DNA from: Armigeres subalbatus
Lineage: Eukaryota > Arthropoda > Insecta > Diptera > Culicidae
Assembly (NCBI RefSeq): GCF_024139115.2
Contig: NW_026942506.1
Span: forward strand, 124,001 to 188,000
Reading direction: 5' to 3'
Length of the DNA stretch: 64,000 nt
Of this stretch, positions 32,330-45,545 are shown piece by piece. A program made the position numbers and the translations under genes. A model generated the notes under the pieces. The model searched no databases and was not told the DNA's origin. It saw only the letters and a list, made by a program, of their open reading frames with translations. Positions within the stretch are counted from its first letter, which is position 1. Every line of letters starts with the position of its first letter.

Positions 32330-35300
32330 AGGGCCGTTTGGTCGAATACCGTTCGGAATGTCACTAGGCCGAAGGTTTTTCGCCGAAAGGGTCAGGCCGA
32401 ACAGACCATTAGGCCGACAGGGTCATTTGACCGAAAGCGTAATTTGGTCGAATAGGTCATTTGGTGAAAAGTCGTTTGGTCGAAATGTTCATTTGGCCGA
32501 ATGACACCTGGCCGAATAAACCATTAGACTGAAAGTCACTTGGCCGAAGACCTGTGCGCGCCGCGCACGCCGCCGCCGCCGGTGGTTTTATCTACGCCGC
32601 CGCGCCGACGATTTTTGGCGGCCGGTCATAATTTTGCCACGCCGACGACCAATAGCAATAAAAAATCAATTAACTTTGGTCGAGTCGATAACGAGACATT
32701 GAAGATGGCCAACAGTTGAGGCAAATATCATCTCTAAAGCAATACAACGTGATGGAATTAATTGGAATAGTACTAAACTCGTCTTAAGACAATTCAAAAT
32801 GATGTTAAGCTGAACTCGTTGAATTCAATTTCAAATCTACCAAAAGTGATGATGTTTTTAAGTCGATGTAGTGACATATAATATCTTGATTAATCAATTA
32901 GTTGATTGATAAGATTGAGAGTTTGAATGAGGCTTTATCTAGTAAAATAATACATAAATTGTTTAACTGGTTTTTGAATTCGTCAAGTCAAAGCCTCATT
33001 CTGTCGGGCATCTAAACTTGTATGTGACTCGCAAAATATGTTTGTTGTGGTACATATGCTTTGTGAGGGCCTGAATACGCCCAAAGCTCCTCCCCAATTA
33101 ATATACGATCTGGCGTTGTTGTAGGCAACATTGCAGCTCAGCAAATTCAAGTTTAGTAGAACATCTATTACTTGATAATATTTTCTTTGTGTCCTGAATA
33201 GGGATTCTTTCGGAAATATTCCAGAAATTACTTCGAAATAAATAAAGAAATTTCGTTGAAAATTCTTCAGATATTCCTCCGAAAAGTTTCCTTCAAATTC
33301 TTTACAGAATTATTCAGACTTTCTTTGGAAATTTCTTTAGTATTTCATCGAAAATTACGAAAAAATACGAAATTTCTAACGATTTCTTCAGAATTTCCAT
33401 TAACGTTAATTTTACGAATTTCCTTCGCACTTTTTATGAATGCATAGAAAATGGTTGCAGGAATTCACGAAAATTCCGATGGAATTCCTTTGGAGACTCC
33501 TTAAGGAGGAGCTTCCAAAATTGCTTAGGAAATATTTTTAAATCAAGACTTTTGAAATTCTCGAGAACTCCTTCGAAATTTCTCGTTTTGGAATTTCTTT
33601 GGCAATTATTTCATGAATTCCATAAATAAAGTCTTCAAAATGTAGCATAAGAATTTCTTCGAAATTTCCTAAAGGAATTGTTCAGAACTTTTCTAGCAAT
33701 TCCTTGAAAACATTCTCCGGAATTGTTTCAGAACTTTCTGAAGGAATTCCTTGAAAACTGCCTTCATGAATTCTTTCCGAAAATCTTTCAATAATACACC
33801 CAGGTTTTTGTTTACGGTTTGGTTTTAGCATTCAAGAGTGTGTACATTCTGATTTTTCTTCGTTTAGTTTTTTTATGTCTTTACTAGCAGACCGACCAAC
33901 CTGTCTCGCCCAAAATTGATTTATTCTCTGATTACATCTGGAGTTATGAAGAAATTCGTGTTTCATTCAGGGAACCCCCTTTTCAAAGGGGAGGGGTTTC
34001 GAATCATTTTAAGAACCTTCCGCAGCTCCAAAAACTTCTGCATACAAATTTTTACGCCGATCGTTCAGTAGTTTCCGAGTCTATAAAGTCTAGACAGAAA
34101 TCATTTTTATGTATATAGATTATGTATAGATTAGAGACTTTCAGCCTAAGGCTGGCTCCGTCTCAGAAATTCTTGTTTAGTGTTTATTTCAGTAATTCTT
34201 TTAAAATTTGATTAGTAATGGACGTAATTTTAAATTATTTACGGAAAGAATCTGGAGGAGTACTCGCAAATTTTGGAGGTATTTTGAAGGGTTTTGAAGG
34301 TGCAGGAATTTCAAATGAATTTTGAATGCATTTTCTAAAAAGAATGAAAGGATTTTCGAAAATAATTCCAGAAAGAACTGCTAAATGTGTTTTGTAGGTA
34401 TTTCTATAAGACCTCCTTCTTCTTCCTAGAGGAAATTCAGAGGAATCCATAAAAAAATCTGAAGGAATTTCTACAGGAAATCTCAAAGTTGTTGATGGGT
34501 AGAGAGAAAAGTGTGAAAGTTATGTTACCAAAGTCGATTGATGGACAGGGAACTGACTGATATCCCGTTGTTATTAGTTGTTGGAACAGCTTCTCGCAAG
34601 GCAGCTGTTGTAAATTGGTAATACATCCATGTACTCAAGAAAGTGTGGGTTCAGTCCTTCCGACAGCCGAATCTTTTCGCAATTTATCATAAAAACACTA
34701 ATGGCAAACTTAACTTAACAAATATCCTCACATATTCCTTCAGGAAGGAAAGGAAAACCTTGAGAATTCATTTAGGTTTCTTCAAAAAATCCTTAAGAAT
34801 TCCAAGCAATTTTAGGCAACTTCAAGCAACTCCGACAATCTTAGATTTTTCGAGAATTCTCTGACATTCTGTCAAGACGCCGTTAAGAAATTCCAGGGAT
34901 TTCTTTGGAAAATCTTGAATTTTAAGGGTATAAATCTAGAAATTAAATAAAGTTGAAATTTTAAGATATTTCTCCAAAAATTCGAAGGTTTCTTAGAAAT
35001 ATTCCAGAACTTCCTCAGAAATCCTTTAAGTAAGAACTTCTCCAGGATTTTTAATCACTTTTGGAATTCCTTCATGAATTGCTTTGTAGAATCCTCTAGA
35101 ATTTTTTCAATAATTCCCTTCGGATATACCTTCCAAAGATCCTTTAGATTTCTTTTGAAAACAGAAAAATGAAGTTCCTTCGAAATTGTTTTAGAATTCC
35201 TCCAAAAATTCTCTAAAAATCCTTCTGAATTCATTAACGGATTCCTTTGAAATTTTTAGTCTGAAAATTTGCTAATATTTTTTTCGGAAATTAATTTGGG

Positions 35301-37452
35301 AATTGCCGGAAGATTCTTTAGGAATTCCTGGATTTTTTTTAAATTACTTGGAAATTTCTTAGAAATTCTTATCGCTACTTGACATTTTTTCCTGAAATCT
35401 CCATAGGACTTCCTTCAGAACTACCTTAAAACTTCCTTAGAAAATTCCAGTATGTTTGATAACTCCAGGAAGAAATTTTTAGCCATATCCCTCAGGATTT
35501 CTTTACAACATTCTCCATTTCTTGTGATTTTTTTTTTGGGACCTCGAAATTCATTCAAAACCCTTTAGAATTTTTTTGAAAATTTCTTCGAAAATACTTT
35601 TGGAATTTTCTATGAAAATACCTTCTGTGTCCGTATGTCTGTAGGGATTTTTACAAAATTTCTTTGAAAGGTTCCTTCTGATTTTTTTTGGAATTCTTTC
35701 AGTTCCTAAGTTCTTCAGGAAAATACTTCAAAATTTTAAAACTTTTTCATTCCTTATTAAATTTCCGAATGAAATCCAGCAGGAATATTATATGATTTTA
35801 CTAAATTATTCCCAAAGAGAACTTGAATGGATTTTACCTAGAATACCTACATGATTTTCGCAGAAATTCTCATAGGGGTTTCAAGATGAGCTCGGTCCCG
35901 TAGCACCCATGAGTAAAGTGTTCTATATCTTTCTTAAATAGGTGTCGAATTAAAATTTTCCTCTTCCTCAGCATTCAAAGACGTGGCCAGGACAGATGTC
36001 ACCTGTTGGAGTGCCTTGCTTCCACCTAAGAGATAATCTCTTCAAAGGCTGTTTGTACTCCATGAATTGCTGAATGCTAATGCTAGATTCTCAAGGAAAC
36101 ATTTTCTAGGTAATTAGGAATTTTAAAAATAGCGGTTTCCTCCAGAAACTCTTTCAGAACTCCACTAAGAACTTATGCCAAAAAGTTTTTAACTGAATTT
36201 AAGGGATAATATTTATTTTGGTTCATCTGTCAGTAGTATTCTCAGCCAGTACGCATCTTCAGTTATGTTAATTTCAACAACATTTTGTAATCAGGTACGT
36301 CAGTAATTGACTATTAAGTGCTGTTTATGATCGGCAACCGTATAATATCAATTTTACTGAAGTCGATTTTTTCGACAGTTATTCGTACTCGAATCCAAAA
36401 ATCCGCGTTAAGATTTTTTCAGCCATTGATTTTTCATCCACGCCGGTTCACGCCGCCGCCGCCGATAAACCCAACGCGCGCCGTGACGCCGCCGCCGCCG
36501 CGCGACACCACGCCGCCGCCGATTACATGACCGGCGCAAGTCAGGCCAGGGGTCAGAAACCAAAAGGCATTAGCCGAAAGGGTTTTCGAAAGTATTGTCG
36601 AGGGTTTGGTCGAAAGGGTCGTTTGAGCGGGCAGGCTGATTGAGACCCTCTCGGGCAAACCACCTTTCGGTCAACATCTACGGCTAAATAACCCTTTCGG
36701 CAAAATGACCTTCCGGCCAACCTTTCGGCCAAATGACCTTTTCGATCAATGACCCTTTCGACCAAATGACCCATTCGGCCTTATGATCCTGTCGACCAAA
36801 TGACTTTCGGTCAAATAACCCTTTCGGAAAATGACCCTCGGCCATGACCCATTGGCAAAATGACCCTTTCAGCAAAAACCTTTTGGCCCTGACCCTTTCG
36901 CCAAATGACCCTTTCAGCCAAATAACCCTTTCGGCTCATAATCTTTCGGCCAAATGACCATTTTGACTACATGACCCTTTCGGCAAAATGATCCTTTCGC
37001 TAAAGACCCTTTGGCAAAATGACCCGTTCAGCTAAATGACCCATTCGGCAAAATGACCCTTTCAGCCAAATGACCCTTTCGGAAAAATGACCCTTCGGCC
37101 AAATAACCCTTTCGGCCTAATGAACCTTTCACAATGACCCTTTCGGCAAAATGACCCTTTCAGCAAATAACCCTTTCAAATAACCCTTTCGGAAAATTAA
37201 CCCTTTTGGCCAAACGACCCGTTCGGCCAAATTACCCTTTAAGCCAAATGACCCGTTCAGCAAAATGACCTTTCGGCCAAATTACCTTTTGGCAAATGAC
37301 CTGTTCAGCCAAATGACCCATTCGGAAATTGACTCTTTTAGCAAAATTACCCTTTCCAAATTAATTTTCCAAATGACTTTCAGCCCATTATTCAGGCGGC
37401 ATTCGGCCATGGCTTTCGCCGAATGGGCTTCGCCAAACAACCCTTTCCGGCA
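32330..37452. mobile_element. Foldback element, copy B
   Basis: Same order as copy A: left array about 32330-32553, GCC block about 32555-32645, AT-rich interior with GGAATTCC-type repeats about 33200-36150, right GCC block about 36440-36530, right array about 36545-37440 with the orientation flip near 36636. It is shorter by several hundred bases, mostly from scattered losses within the arrays. Confidence 0.6.
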
Positions 37453-38336
37453 TTCATGTTCTTACGAGCAACCATGTACCGTAATTTATGAATATAAAAC
37501 ATGTAACTATTTGAAACAATCCAATTGAGCTTTGGTTACGTATGTGAATTTAAAGGCCTTATTTTATTGATTTCTTGGACGGCCAAGAACACATAATGTG
37601 AACGAACACGTTCTATTCTATGCATAACAAAAGACATGTGACCATTTGAAACAATCCAATTGACTTCCGTTAAGCATGTAGCCTTAAGACCTTATTTCAG
37701 GGATTTCTTGGATAACTATGCTGAGAACACATTCTGTTCTACATATACATAAACATGATTTTCTGTATGGCCTTTAGACTCGGAAACCACTGAACAGATC
37801 AGCGTGGAAATTTGTATGCAGAGGTTTTGGGGCGCAGTGTTCTTAAGATGGCTCAAGACTCCTCTCCTTTGAAAGGGGGCTCCATAAAATAAAACACCAA
37901 TTTATTCATAATCTAAATTACTAGCGAATGGAACCAAATCTCAGGGTAGGTTTGGGAAGAGGGTTTGTTTCTATGATAGTTTGAAACCCTCTATCTGAAA
38001 AGGGGGCTCCAATGCAAATGAAACTGAAATTAATGCAACGAGATCTAACCAAAGAAATCAATTTTAGGCGAAACGAAGCTCGTCGGACTGCTAGTGCCTC
38101 AAAAAGGCCATGTATGTCCAAATTTACGGCAACATCTGGAAGGATATAATGGACGAGGCAAATTGCAAGAATGCGAGAAAAACCCTGCAAGTGAAGTATC
38201 GTACATGGGATCATTCATCAATAATGCTGCTTTATTCGGTGTCTTTGATGGTTCTGTGCTACAAAAGTAAGAGTGGTTCTCGCCAGGTTGCGCTATCTGA
38301 CATGTCAATATTTGCCTACTATGGTTCTGCCACTAC

Positions 38337-38500
38337 ACAAGGATGGTGTTCGCTTTGGATCCAACAGGCACAAGAAGGTGGTGACCGCAATGAGCTGAGT
38401 TGGTGGAACTGGTACAACGCAATTTGGCGAGTGTGGGGTGCAACTTAAGATGGAGAGATGTGTTCAGTGTTATACTTAAATAAACGAAAATTAAATTATC
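38337..38500 (+). mobile_element. 3' end of a LINE, complete tail
   Basis: GATGGTGTTCGCTTTGGATC, GGCGAGTGTGGGGTG and AGATGGAGAGATGTGTTCAG are followed by TTATACTTAAATAAACG. This parallels the end of the RTE-like LINE at 10250-10385 (GGCGAGCGTGGGGCG, GATGGAGAGATGCGG, ACTAAATAAATG). It is a related but distinct family. Only this last piece is recognised. Confidence 0.5.
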
Positions 38501-40379
38501 AGTGATGCAGACAAAAACGCAAGAAGGAAGAAGTTAGGCGATTTGTTACGATTGTTACAAGATTTCGTAACGTCTATTGAGAAATTTAATCAAAGAACAA
38601 ATTGCTAAATAATATGGAACATATTATAATTTCCATCATAAAACATATTTATACACTTGCTTTTCCCTTCATAAACATTTTCAATGAACACGCAATTCTT
38701 ATCTCGTCATATACTACATTCTGTCTAATTGCATTTTCTTCATAGTCATCAGGAAAACAATTTTCGCCGACTTCATAATCCACTCATTCTCGCCATGACA
38801 AATGTCCTAATTTGAATACCCACTTGACAAGCTGACCCATACCAAAAAGGGAAAAGAACTCACTTAAAAATTGCCCATCATTATCATATGAATTGACCAT
38901 CGTCCACGCACAGCATGCACAGGAGTGCAACCTTCCGATATCGACGCGCCACCGGACATCAAACATTTGACACGTGCTCCCCTGCATCAAGACTTACCTG
39001 CAATATCCCACGGACAAAACCAACCGAACCGAAGTAGGAAAGTGTGATAAACAGTAATAAAAGATCAAATAAAAGCTAATTGCACCATAAATATGACATT
39101 ATTAGTCGTCCCTTCGTAAAGTGACCCCGCGCGGCACCGCGGCCAGTGTCCAGAAGCGTTCTCACGCACATGAGTATGGCTTACAAATGTAGCAAACAAA
39201 GGACATGCCCGGTCAATAAAAGCCTTGTAACAACAAACCAAAAAACATTTTGAACCTCGACCAACCCAAGACGGAACCGGTTTTCGATTTTCCTGATCCC
39301 AAACTGACCACCGGAGGGCTTCCTCGTGCGGCTCAAATCCATTCTCGTGTGGTCGAACAATTGGTCAGTTCACCTTGTCGCGTCGCCGTGTGCCCGTATG
39401 AAGTTGTAAAGCCAAGTTATTGGCCTCGCCGACCCCTGACATCAAAACAAGCACGATAATTGTCCCATTAGGACCATCATCGCGTCCCGGACGGAAGGCT
39501 GGTCGTCCATTTCTTTCATAAAGGTTTTCCTGCCAGAAGTCCCAGAAATCAAGTGACAGTCCGGTTTTGTTCTACGTTCGGTATGGGAGAAAAGGGTCGC
39601 AACGCGGATTCTTCACGTGCAAACATCGAACAATTCATATAATGGAACAAAAAGGTAAAGTCCGTTTTTATTGTTTCATGCAACCTTTTTCTGGCGGCAT
39701 CGAGTTTGAGCTTGTGTATGCATTAGGTTTGACGGGAGCTACAAAGGATGCAGCTTGTCGACTGGACTCACACAGTGGGCTGGTGATGTAAGTATACTCA
39801 AGTTTTGAAATTATTTATTATTTCGTAAAATTTATGATATGATCCAAAGAATCTCAGAGGCTCCATTCTTAAAGTTCAAAGTTGTGTTGATATGCAATAT
39901 TATCCAAGGGCTACGTATAAATCATTTAGTTTAAATGAGAGAGGGAAGGAATTGAAAATCAATTTCAAATGTAAAAAAATAAGGCATGTCTGTGCAGTGC
40001 ATATCCTAATTTTCCCAATTTAACGAATGACGTTTGATGATTTGTCTGGAATCGAATTCGTCATTAAATTAAGCGCTGTTTGTTACCAAACTCAAATCTG
40101 CGACACTGGATCTCGATGGTTGAAAGCATTTTCCATAGTCTAACTATTGTGGACAGAATTGAAAAATAATGTGAATGCAACCGAATCGACCACGCCAGGC
40201 ACACGCATCGTCATGACAGCTCACCGAGGAGAAAAAACACGGAAGGATGGATATTAAATTAGCTGTGGACGATTCCGACTGGTTTAGCGTTTTTGTTTTG
40301 TTTTATGCTCACGTTAGATGCAGGCATCCGAACACAGCTCTTGCATGAGAAGGATGTCATTGTTCTTCATTAGCTTTGG
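38501..40379. other. Repeat-poor DNA, possible exon end at 39787
   Basis: Mostly unrecognised. 39120-39790 is richer in GC and ends at GGTGATGTAAGTATACTC, where GTAAGT at 39788 is a strong donor word. Short frames (39250-39459; 39567-39791, which runs into the donor) show no known domain. A leader or coding exon of an unidentified gene is possible, and so is chance. Confidence 0.25.
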
Positions 40380-41339
40380 GTAAAGGTAAATATTGGGAAA
40401 GTTTTTGATCACCGTACATGACTCAATCAATATTGATTTATTGGCATTTATCGGTGAGTACAACATCTAAAGCTCAAAGTAAGAGGAGCGCACAATGAAG
40501 AACAGTATGGATAGTGAGCGACGAGTAAGAAGCGAAAGAAATTGAAATTTTAGTAGAGGGCCAGTTGTGAGAAAAGCAGATGAATCATGTTATTCTGCCT
40601 AACGTCCACCCAGGAACGCTTGGTAGTAGCATGGTCACTCTACCAAGACAGGCAAAATAAGGATTTCAACTCTATTATGCTATTCGCGCATGAGAACAGT
40701 TCTAGCGATCGGTGGCTTGTTCGGAGATTCATACGAAATCGCGCTACTTTGCTTCACGCCTCATCCCGCCTCATCCGTTGCGCTCCCTCTACTTTGAGCT
40801 TTAGATGTTGTACTCACCGATAAATGCCAATAAATCAATAATGATTGAGTCATGTACGGTGATCAAAAACTTTCCCAATTAGAACGAATTGGCAAAAGGA
40901 ATGGCAAAAATTGAAATGCGGTTCAAATAAGATATCTTGGGCAAAGTAAGAGCTGCGGGATGAGGCTGAAGCAAAGTAGCGCGACTTTCGTATGAATCTC
41001 CGAACAAGCCACCGATCGCTAGAACTGTTCTCAGCCGAATAGCATAGAGGTTGAAATCTGATTTTGCCTGCTCGGTAGAGTAGTCACCATGCTACTACCC
41101 AAGCCGTTCCTGGGTGGACGTTAGGATAACAGCGATTTCATCAATGTTTTCTAACTGGCCCCCTCTAAAATTTCAATTTCTGTTCGCTTCATACTCTCGC
41201 TTCATGACACCTATCCATACTGTTCTTCATGTTGCGTCCTCTTACTTTGAGCTTTAGATGTTGTACTCACCGATAAATGCCAATAAATCAATAATGATTG
41301 AGTCATGTACGGTGATCAAAACTTTCCCAATTAGAATAC
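40380..41339. repeat. Inverted cluster of the ~470-bp satellite
   Basis: One forward unit (about 40390-40765; TGGGAAAGTTTTTGATCACC, TGAGTACAACATCTAAAGCT, ACGTCCACCCAGGAACG) meets inverted units (about 40766-41339) at GCCTCATCCCGCCTCATCCG then TTGCGCTCCCTCTACTTTGA. The reverse complement of that junction recurs at about 63690-63740. Units have several base losses each. Confidence 0.85.
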
Positions 41340-43040
41340 GAAAGGACTGAAGATCAAATAAATCATCCGCAGTCACCATGTTGTTATCTGCCGTTTCTGG
41401 CGCAGAATAACAGCGATATCATCGTTTCATCCGGTTCTTCTACTTGTAATCAATTTTTGTTCGTTTTCATTAAATGTTGCCAGACACTGATCACACAGCC
41501 CTTTTCATTGTTGCGCTTTTAAATGCCACACGATCATGCACCATCAACTGGCCTCTACAATGCCAACACGATCAGAATATGTCCGAGGTAGCAAACTTCC
41601 CACTCTGTAAATGCAATCCAGCCTGAACTCTCACATCTCCCGATTCGATGTCTCCCACAAATTTTCCTGGCAGGCTTCCTGGACTAGTCTGGGACCACTC
41701 TGATTATAACAATCTCCTTCTCAATTTTTTCCTGTTGATGCTTGTTCAGCTGTTCTTTTCCCACAACCACCTTTTTCACTGTCAGATTGCCACACCTGTG
41801 TACACACCACACAATTTTTGCTCTGGTACTTTGTGGCTGCCAATCAATTGTTGTCAGATTCCAACTTTCATAATGCATTCTACTTCTGGATTGCACAAGC
41901 TGTGCACTATCAAAACAAAACTTCCCATTCATCTGGTCTTCGGTGTTTCCGCCCTTTGTAATGTTGTAGAATGCTCAGACCTTCCGATAAGAGTCTTTGT
42001 TTCTTTTGGTCGGAAGTAAATATCCATAACATTGTTGGTTTAATATTCTCAAATGTCCACTCTCACTTTCTTTTCCAAAGCTGTAACTGCATGTACTGAC
42101 TAACATAATTTTTGTCTCTTTCCATTGTCTCACTCAACCCAGCCCAATTCCTGGCACGTCCTGATCCCAGCTCTCATGACTGCACTCTGATTTTCAGTTT
42201 TTCTGGCTAACCGTCCTGTTCTTTTGCTGTCTGTCTTTGTTCAACTCTGATCAGCAATCGTTTTGCAGTTATCGTAAGAACTCTCACACCCAGCTCTGTC
42301 ATCCTGAACTCCGCTGGAAACATTTATACCTGAAAATCACACACACTGTCCTCAAAATGATGCATCAGCCAGCAGTTATTCACACTCATGTTTCAACTCC
42401 TGGGAACGAACATTCCCTGGGATTTCCCGATCCCGAACAACTGAAACCACTGGCTCATTTTGTCGTAGGTCACGCCTTGAAACTCTCAAAAACTTCCTAC
42501 TAATTTTAATCCTTAGTTAACCATTTTTAACTCTCGTTTCAATCCATCACCAATGCCTGTTGGTGTCATCGTTCTTCAAAATTGGAAAGTCAAATTTCAT
42601 TTTAAAGGAACTATTTCAAACCCAGTGGTACCTGGCACCACGGGTTTGACTGTCAAGCTTTTCAACTGATTTGCCATCCATGTCTCAAATGACCAAACCC
42701 TGGCAGTTCACTCAAACGATTTGTCCACCTGATTACCTGTTGGTGCTGCTGGTCATGGGAGAATCAGACTGAACAAATCGACGCCTGAACCCTGTCACAA
42801 AATCACATACGTCCCTTGAATAAGCACTGAGCTTGAAATGTTTTTGTATCCTGAACAAGTCTCCAGGGGTCAACTGAAACAGGTCATCCTGAATCCTGAA
42901 ATGTCACTTCCATTTCTGATCCCAGCAGTCAGTCTGAAATGCAGCATCCACAGCTTCACTGGAAACTCTTTTTACTTGATTTCACTGGTTTGTCAAATCC
43001 TGAAACACTCAAACCACTCATGGTCCTGAACTGTAATCAT
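41340..43040. other. Unrecognised DNA with a MITE relic
   Basis: No gene is seen. 42712-42822 resembles the right side of the MITE at 50129-50300: CAGACTGAACAAATCGACGC, then AAAATCACATACGTCCCTTG and AATAAG in both. The motif TCCTGAAC recurs between 42780 and 43030. The frame at 41648-42019 (123 codons, plus) has no recognised domain. Confidence 0.4.
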
Positions 43041-43044
43041 CCTG

Positions 43045-43450
43045 AGGCGCCTGAGATGCCTTTTACAGACAGCTCTCTGAAAGGAGGTCGAGCCTTCTTG
43101 CAGCGAGGCTTCTGAGCTTTGCAAAGGAGGCTCTGAGCTCTTTGAAAGGGGAGGCTTCTGAGCTCTCTTGGAAAGGAGGCTTCTGAGCCTCTTGAAAGGG
43201 AGGCTTCTGAGCTCTCTGGAAAGGAGGAAACCAAACCTCTTGAAAGAGGCTTCCTGAGCTCGAGGCCTTCCGAACCATTTCAGCAGACTGCTTCTTTTAA
43301 AAGGAGGGTCTCAAGCCCTTGAAAGAAGGGCTTCCGTGCCTTTTGAAAGGTGTTCATAAGTTCGAAGCCTTCCTCAAGGCCTGGAAGCCTCACAGGCTCG
43401 AAGCCTCAGTGTCCTTCCCAGGCTCCCTCCTCCTTCCTTCCAGGCTCGAG
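43045..43450. repeat. Hairpin-unit minisatellite, small block
   Basis: About nine units of GGAGGCTTCTGAGCTCTTTGAAA type (22-24 bp each), then an edge sequence CGAACCATTTCAGCAGA followed by CTTTTAAAAGGAGGGT and CCTTTTGAAAGGTGTTC. The same edge closes the larger block at about 47700-47770. It runs into variant units around 43370-43450. Confidence 0.85.
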
Positions 43451-43564
43451 TTCCTGCATGATGAACACACACATCAACTGCACTCAGTACGCTGTGTGAA
43501 TGGGGATTTCTTTTTCTGTATTGTTCAATTAATCTGCTTGATGATAGTCGAGTTAAGTACGACA

Positions 43565-43660
43565 CACTGAAGACGGCCTTACTGTTGAGGTCGAAATACG
43601 TATCTGTCAAGTTACAATTAAGTGGTGGAATTCAATGGGATTGTACAAACTCGTCTTATG
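43565..43660 (+). repeat. Relic of the CTCGTCTTATGACAA repeat
   Basis: GAAGACGGCCTTACTGTTGA, GGTCGAAATACGTATCTG, GTGGTGGAATTCAATGGGAT and CAAACTCGTCTTATGACAA match 11040-11146 in order and spacing. Non-coding. Confidence 0.6.
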
Positions 43661-44959
43661 ACAAATGACAAGCAAAATCCAAGCCATCGATCCACGCTGC
43701 TAGCAACGTTATCTCATCATTCGAAAGACAAGCGAATGTTCCATACCGAGGAACGTGACTAAGCAAGACAGAGCATGAGCGAGAACACATCTCAGTACAG
43801 GAAGGAAAATCTTAATTTCATTTCTCGAATAATAGTGTTCCACCTTATCCCTTCCCATGAAACCCCTTTCCGCAATTCACACGCACTCGATGATCCCGAC
43901 TTGGCAGAGAAGATGCTCCACAGCCATGGTCCTTCTATTGTGGCTATCTGTGCCCATTCGAGGCTCCCAAAGCGAATAGTATTCCACTTCTTTCATCATG
44001 CGAAATGAAATCCCCATACCGGCAAAGCACAAACACAAGTGTAGTGGAGGGAAAAACTTTGACCGGCACCGAGCGCGTTGGCAACTCCTTCCATCTTCCC
44101 GGTCGTCATCGTCGTCGGTGGAAACTCACCGAGGTGCACTGCAACCCCACCTGCCTCTACCTCTCTTATACATAATATGTGAACCGAATCACGGAGGAGG
44201 CCCGGCAAGTGCGAGCGCAAGACGTAAACATTTAAGACGCGAATCAAATTTACTGCTTCTCTGGATTTTTATTAAGTACTTTATTTCACCCGACGAGCGA
44301 GCCGGAGTGGTCCGGACGTAGACAGCACACTGCATCCGATCCGCTGCTTTCGAGCTGTACCGCCGAGATGGGATCATCTTCGCAAAGCCACACAACACGC
44401 CGAGGACGACGAAGGCGCTGTGCAGATGAATCTTCGCTGCTCTTTCAGTTTTAGTCTTCTGTTTCGGGGAAAGGGATATATGCGCTGTGTGTGAGTCGTC
44501 GTTAGGGAAGGCTGAAACACTGCCAGAGAGAGGGTCGTAAAAAAATTAATCAAACCACCCTGTTTTTTTTTAAAATATTCAAATTAATACTACACATCTG
44601 CGTAAAGTTCGAGAAGGGTGAGCGGGTTGTGGGGTAGAGGAAGCATTTTAACATCGGAGGAAAGCACGTATGGAATGGCGATGTTGGATCGTGGAATACA
44701 TGCGTACTGAGGAATGAAGTTGAATAGCTGACTACAACAGCCGAAATAGACCCGGTAATGAAATTTCATTATACTTAGATACTTATTAAAAAATAAATGA
44801 GATTGTCGACTTGAATGAGATATAGTTTGAATTGATTTATTTATCTGAGAGTAGGAGAGAGTATTGCACATTATAGTGGGTACAGTTTTTGATAAGTGTT
44901 TTTTAAAAATTTTCGAAAAATCAATTCAAACTCTCTTCCTGGAGTTCATGTTGAAGATT
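43661..44959. other. Repeat-poor DNA, GC-rich in part
   Basis: 43990-44530 is GC-richer and free of recognised repeats (for example CGTCATCGTCGTCGGTGGAA). No convincing coding frame is present. The 107-codon frame at 43998-44321 is low-complexity and is opposed by frames on the other strand. It could be regulatory or exon-flanking DNA of an unknown gene. Confidence 0.35.
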
Positions 44960-45055
44960 CTCAAGAAATCTTCTTCTTATTATTCTTCTTCTTCTTCTTA
45001 TTCTTCTTTTTATTATTATTATTATTCGTCTTATTATTATTATTATTCTCCCATC
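44960..45055 (+). repeat. TTC/TTA microsatellite
   Basis: Mixed runs of TTC and TTA triplets over about 95 bp (TCTTCTTCTTCTTATTC, TATTATTATTATTATTCG). Confidence 0.95.
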
Positions 45056-45545
45056 TTCATCTTCTTTAATAAGTGAACTCTCTAAGTTAATCCTGACTAC
45101 TTGATTAGTATTAATTCCAATTAATTTTAAAATTTTACCCTCCAATTAAATATTTTTCTACTGATCGTCGCTTCGGTATAAAGTGAAAGGAGAGTTCAAT
45201 GTCATTCTTTAAGAGTTTGTTCTAGTATTTTCAAAGATCAGACAGCTGCGGATTGAAGATTGTTCTTATTCAGCTTTTATGCGTTTAAATGCATAAATCT
45301 AGTAGACTTTACAGATGCATTTCTTTGCCAGCACCTAGCCTATCTTGCAAGTTTGTTTCGCAGCTTGCATGCATGTCAAAATATGTTTTCGAATCACGTA
45401 AATTATTTCTATTAGCGGTTCTCAACCTTTTCTTATTTTCAATCAATCAATCTTTTGCGTTTATTGAGGAACCCCTTTTTATCGCCCTAATGAAAATAAG
45501 CGTAACTAATAAATATGAAACGCCTTAAATCTTTGAAGATCAGCT
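45056..45545. other. AT-rich spacer, nothing recognised
   Basis: Unique-looking AT-rich DNA between the microsatellite and the large minisatellite. It includes TTAGCGGTTCTCAACCTTTTC near 45414. A matching inverted phrase, AGGTTGAGAACCGCTGCTAT, lies at 48210 on the far side of the array, so the array may sit inside an older element whose ends these are. Confidence 0.45.

Larger units (their letters stand above)
24665..38425 (+). repeat. Large duplicated block, copy B
   Basis: Collinear with 2487-17166. It contains the same MITEs at about 25468-25642, 27549-27670, 27980-28167 and 28681-28800, the degraded hairpin near 29664-29731, the RTE-like LINE, the foldback element and the dispersed repeats. 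Differences are mainly single-base losses, often in homopolymers, but true substitutions (about 25868-25890) and block changes (30340-30384, the 7-bp extra near 36172) also occur. This reads as a second haplotype left as unpolished long-read sequence, or a noisy recent duplication. Confidence 0.9.

Noticed and set aside
36318..36530. A proline-rich frame in copy B
   Set aside because: It is a translation of the GCC-rich block of the foldback element.
38110..38448. A 112-codon frame at the end of copy B
   Set aside because: It crosses the LINE 3' end and older repeat sequence, and in copy A the same stretch is out of frame. It reflects base losses, not a gene.
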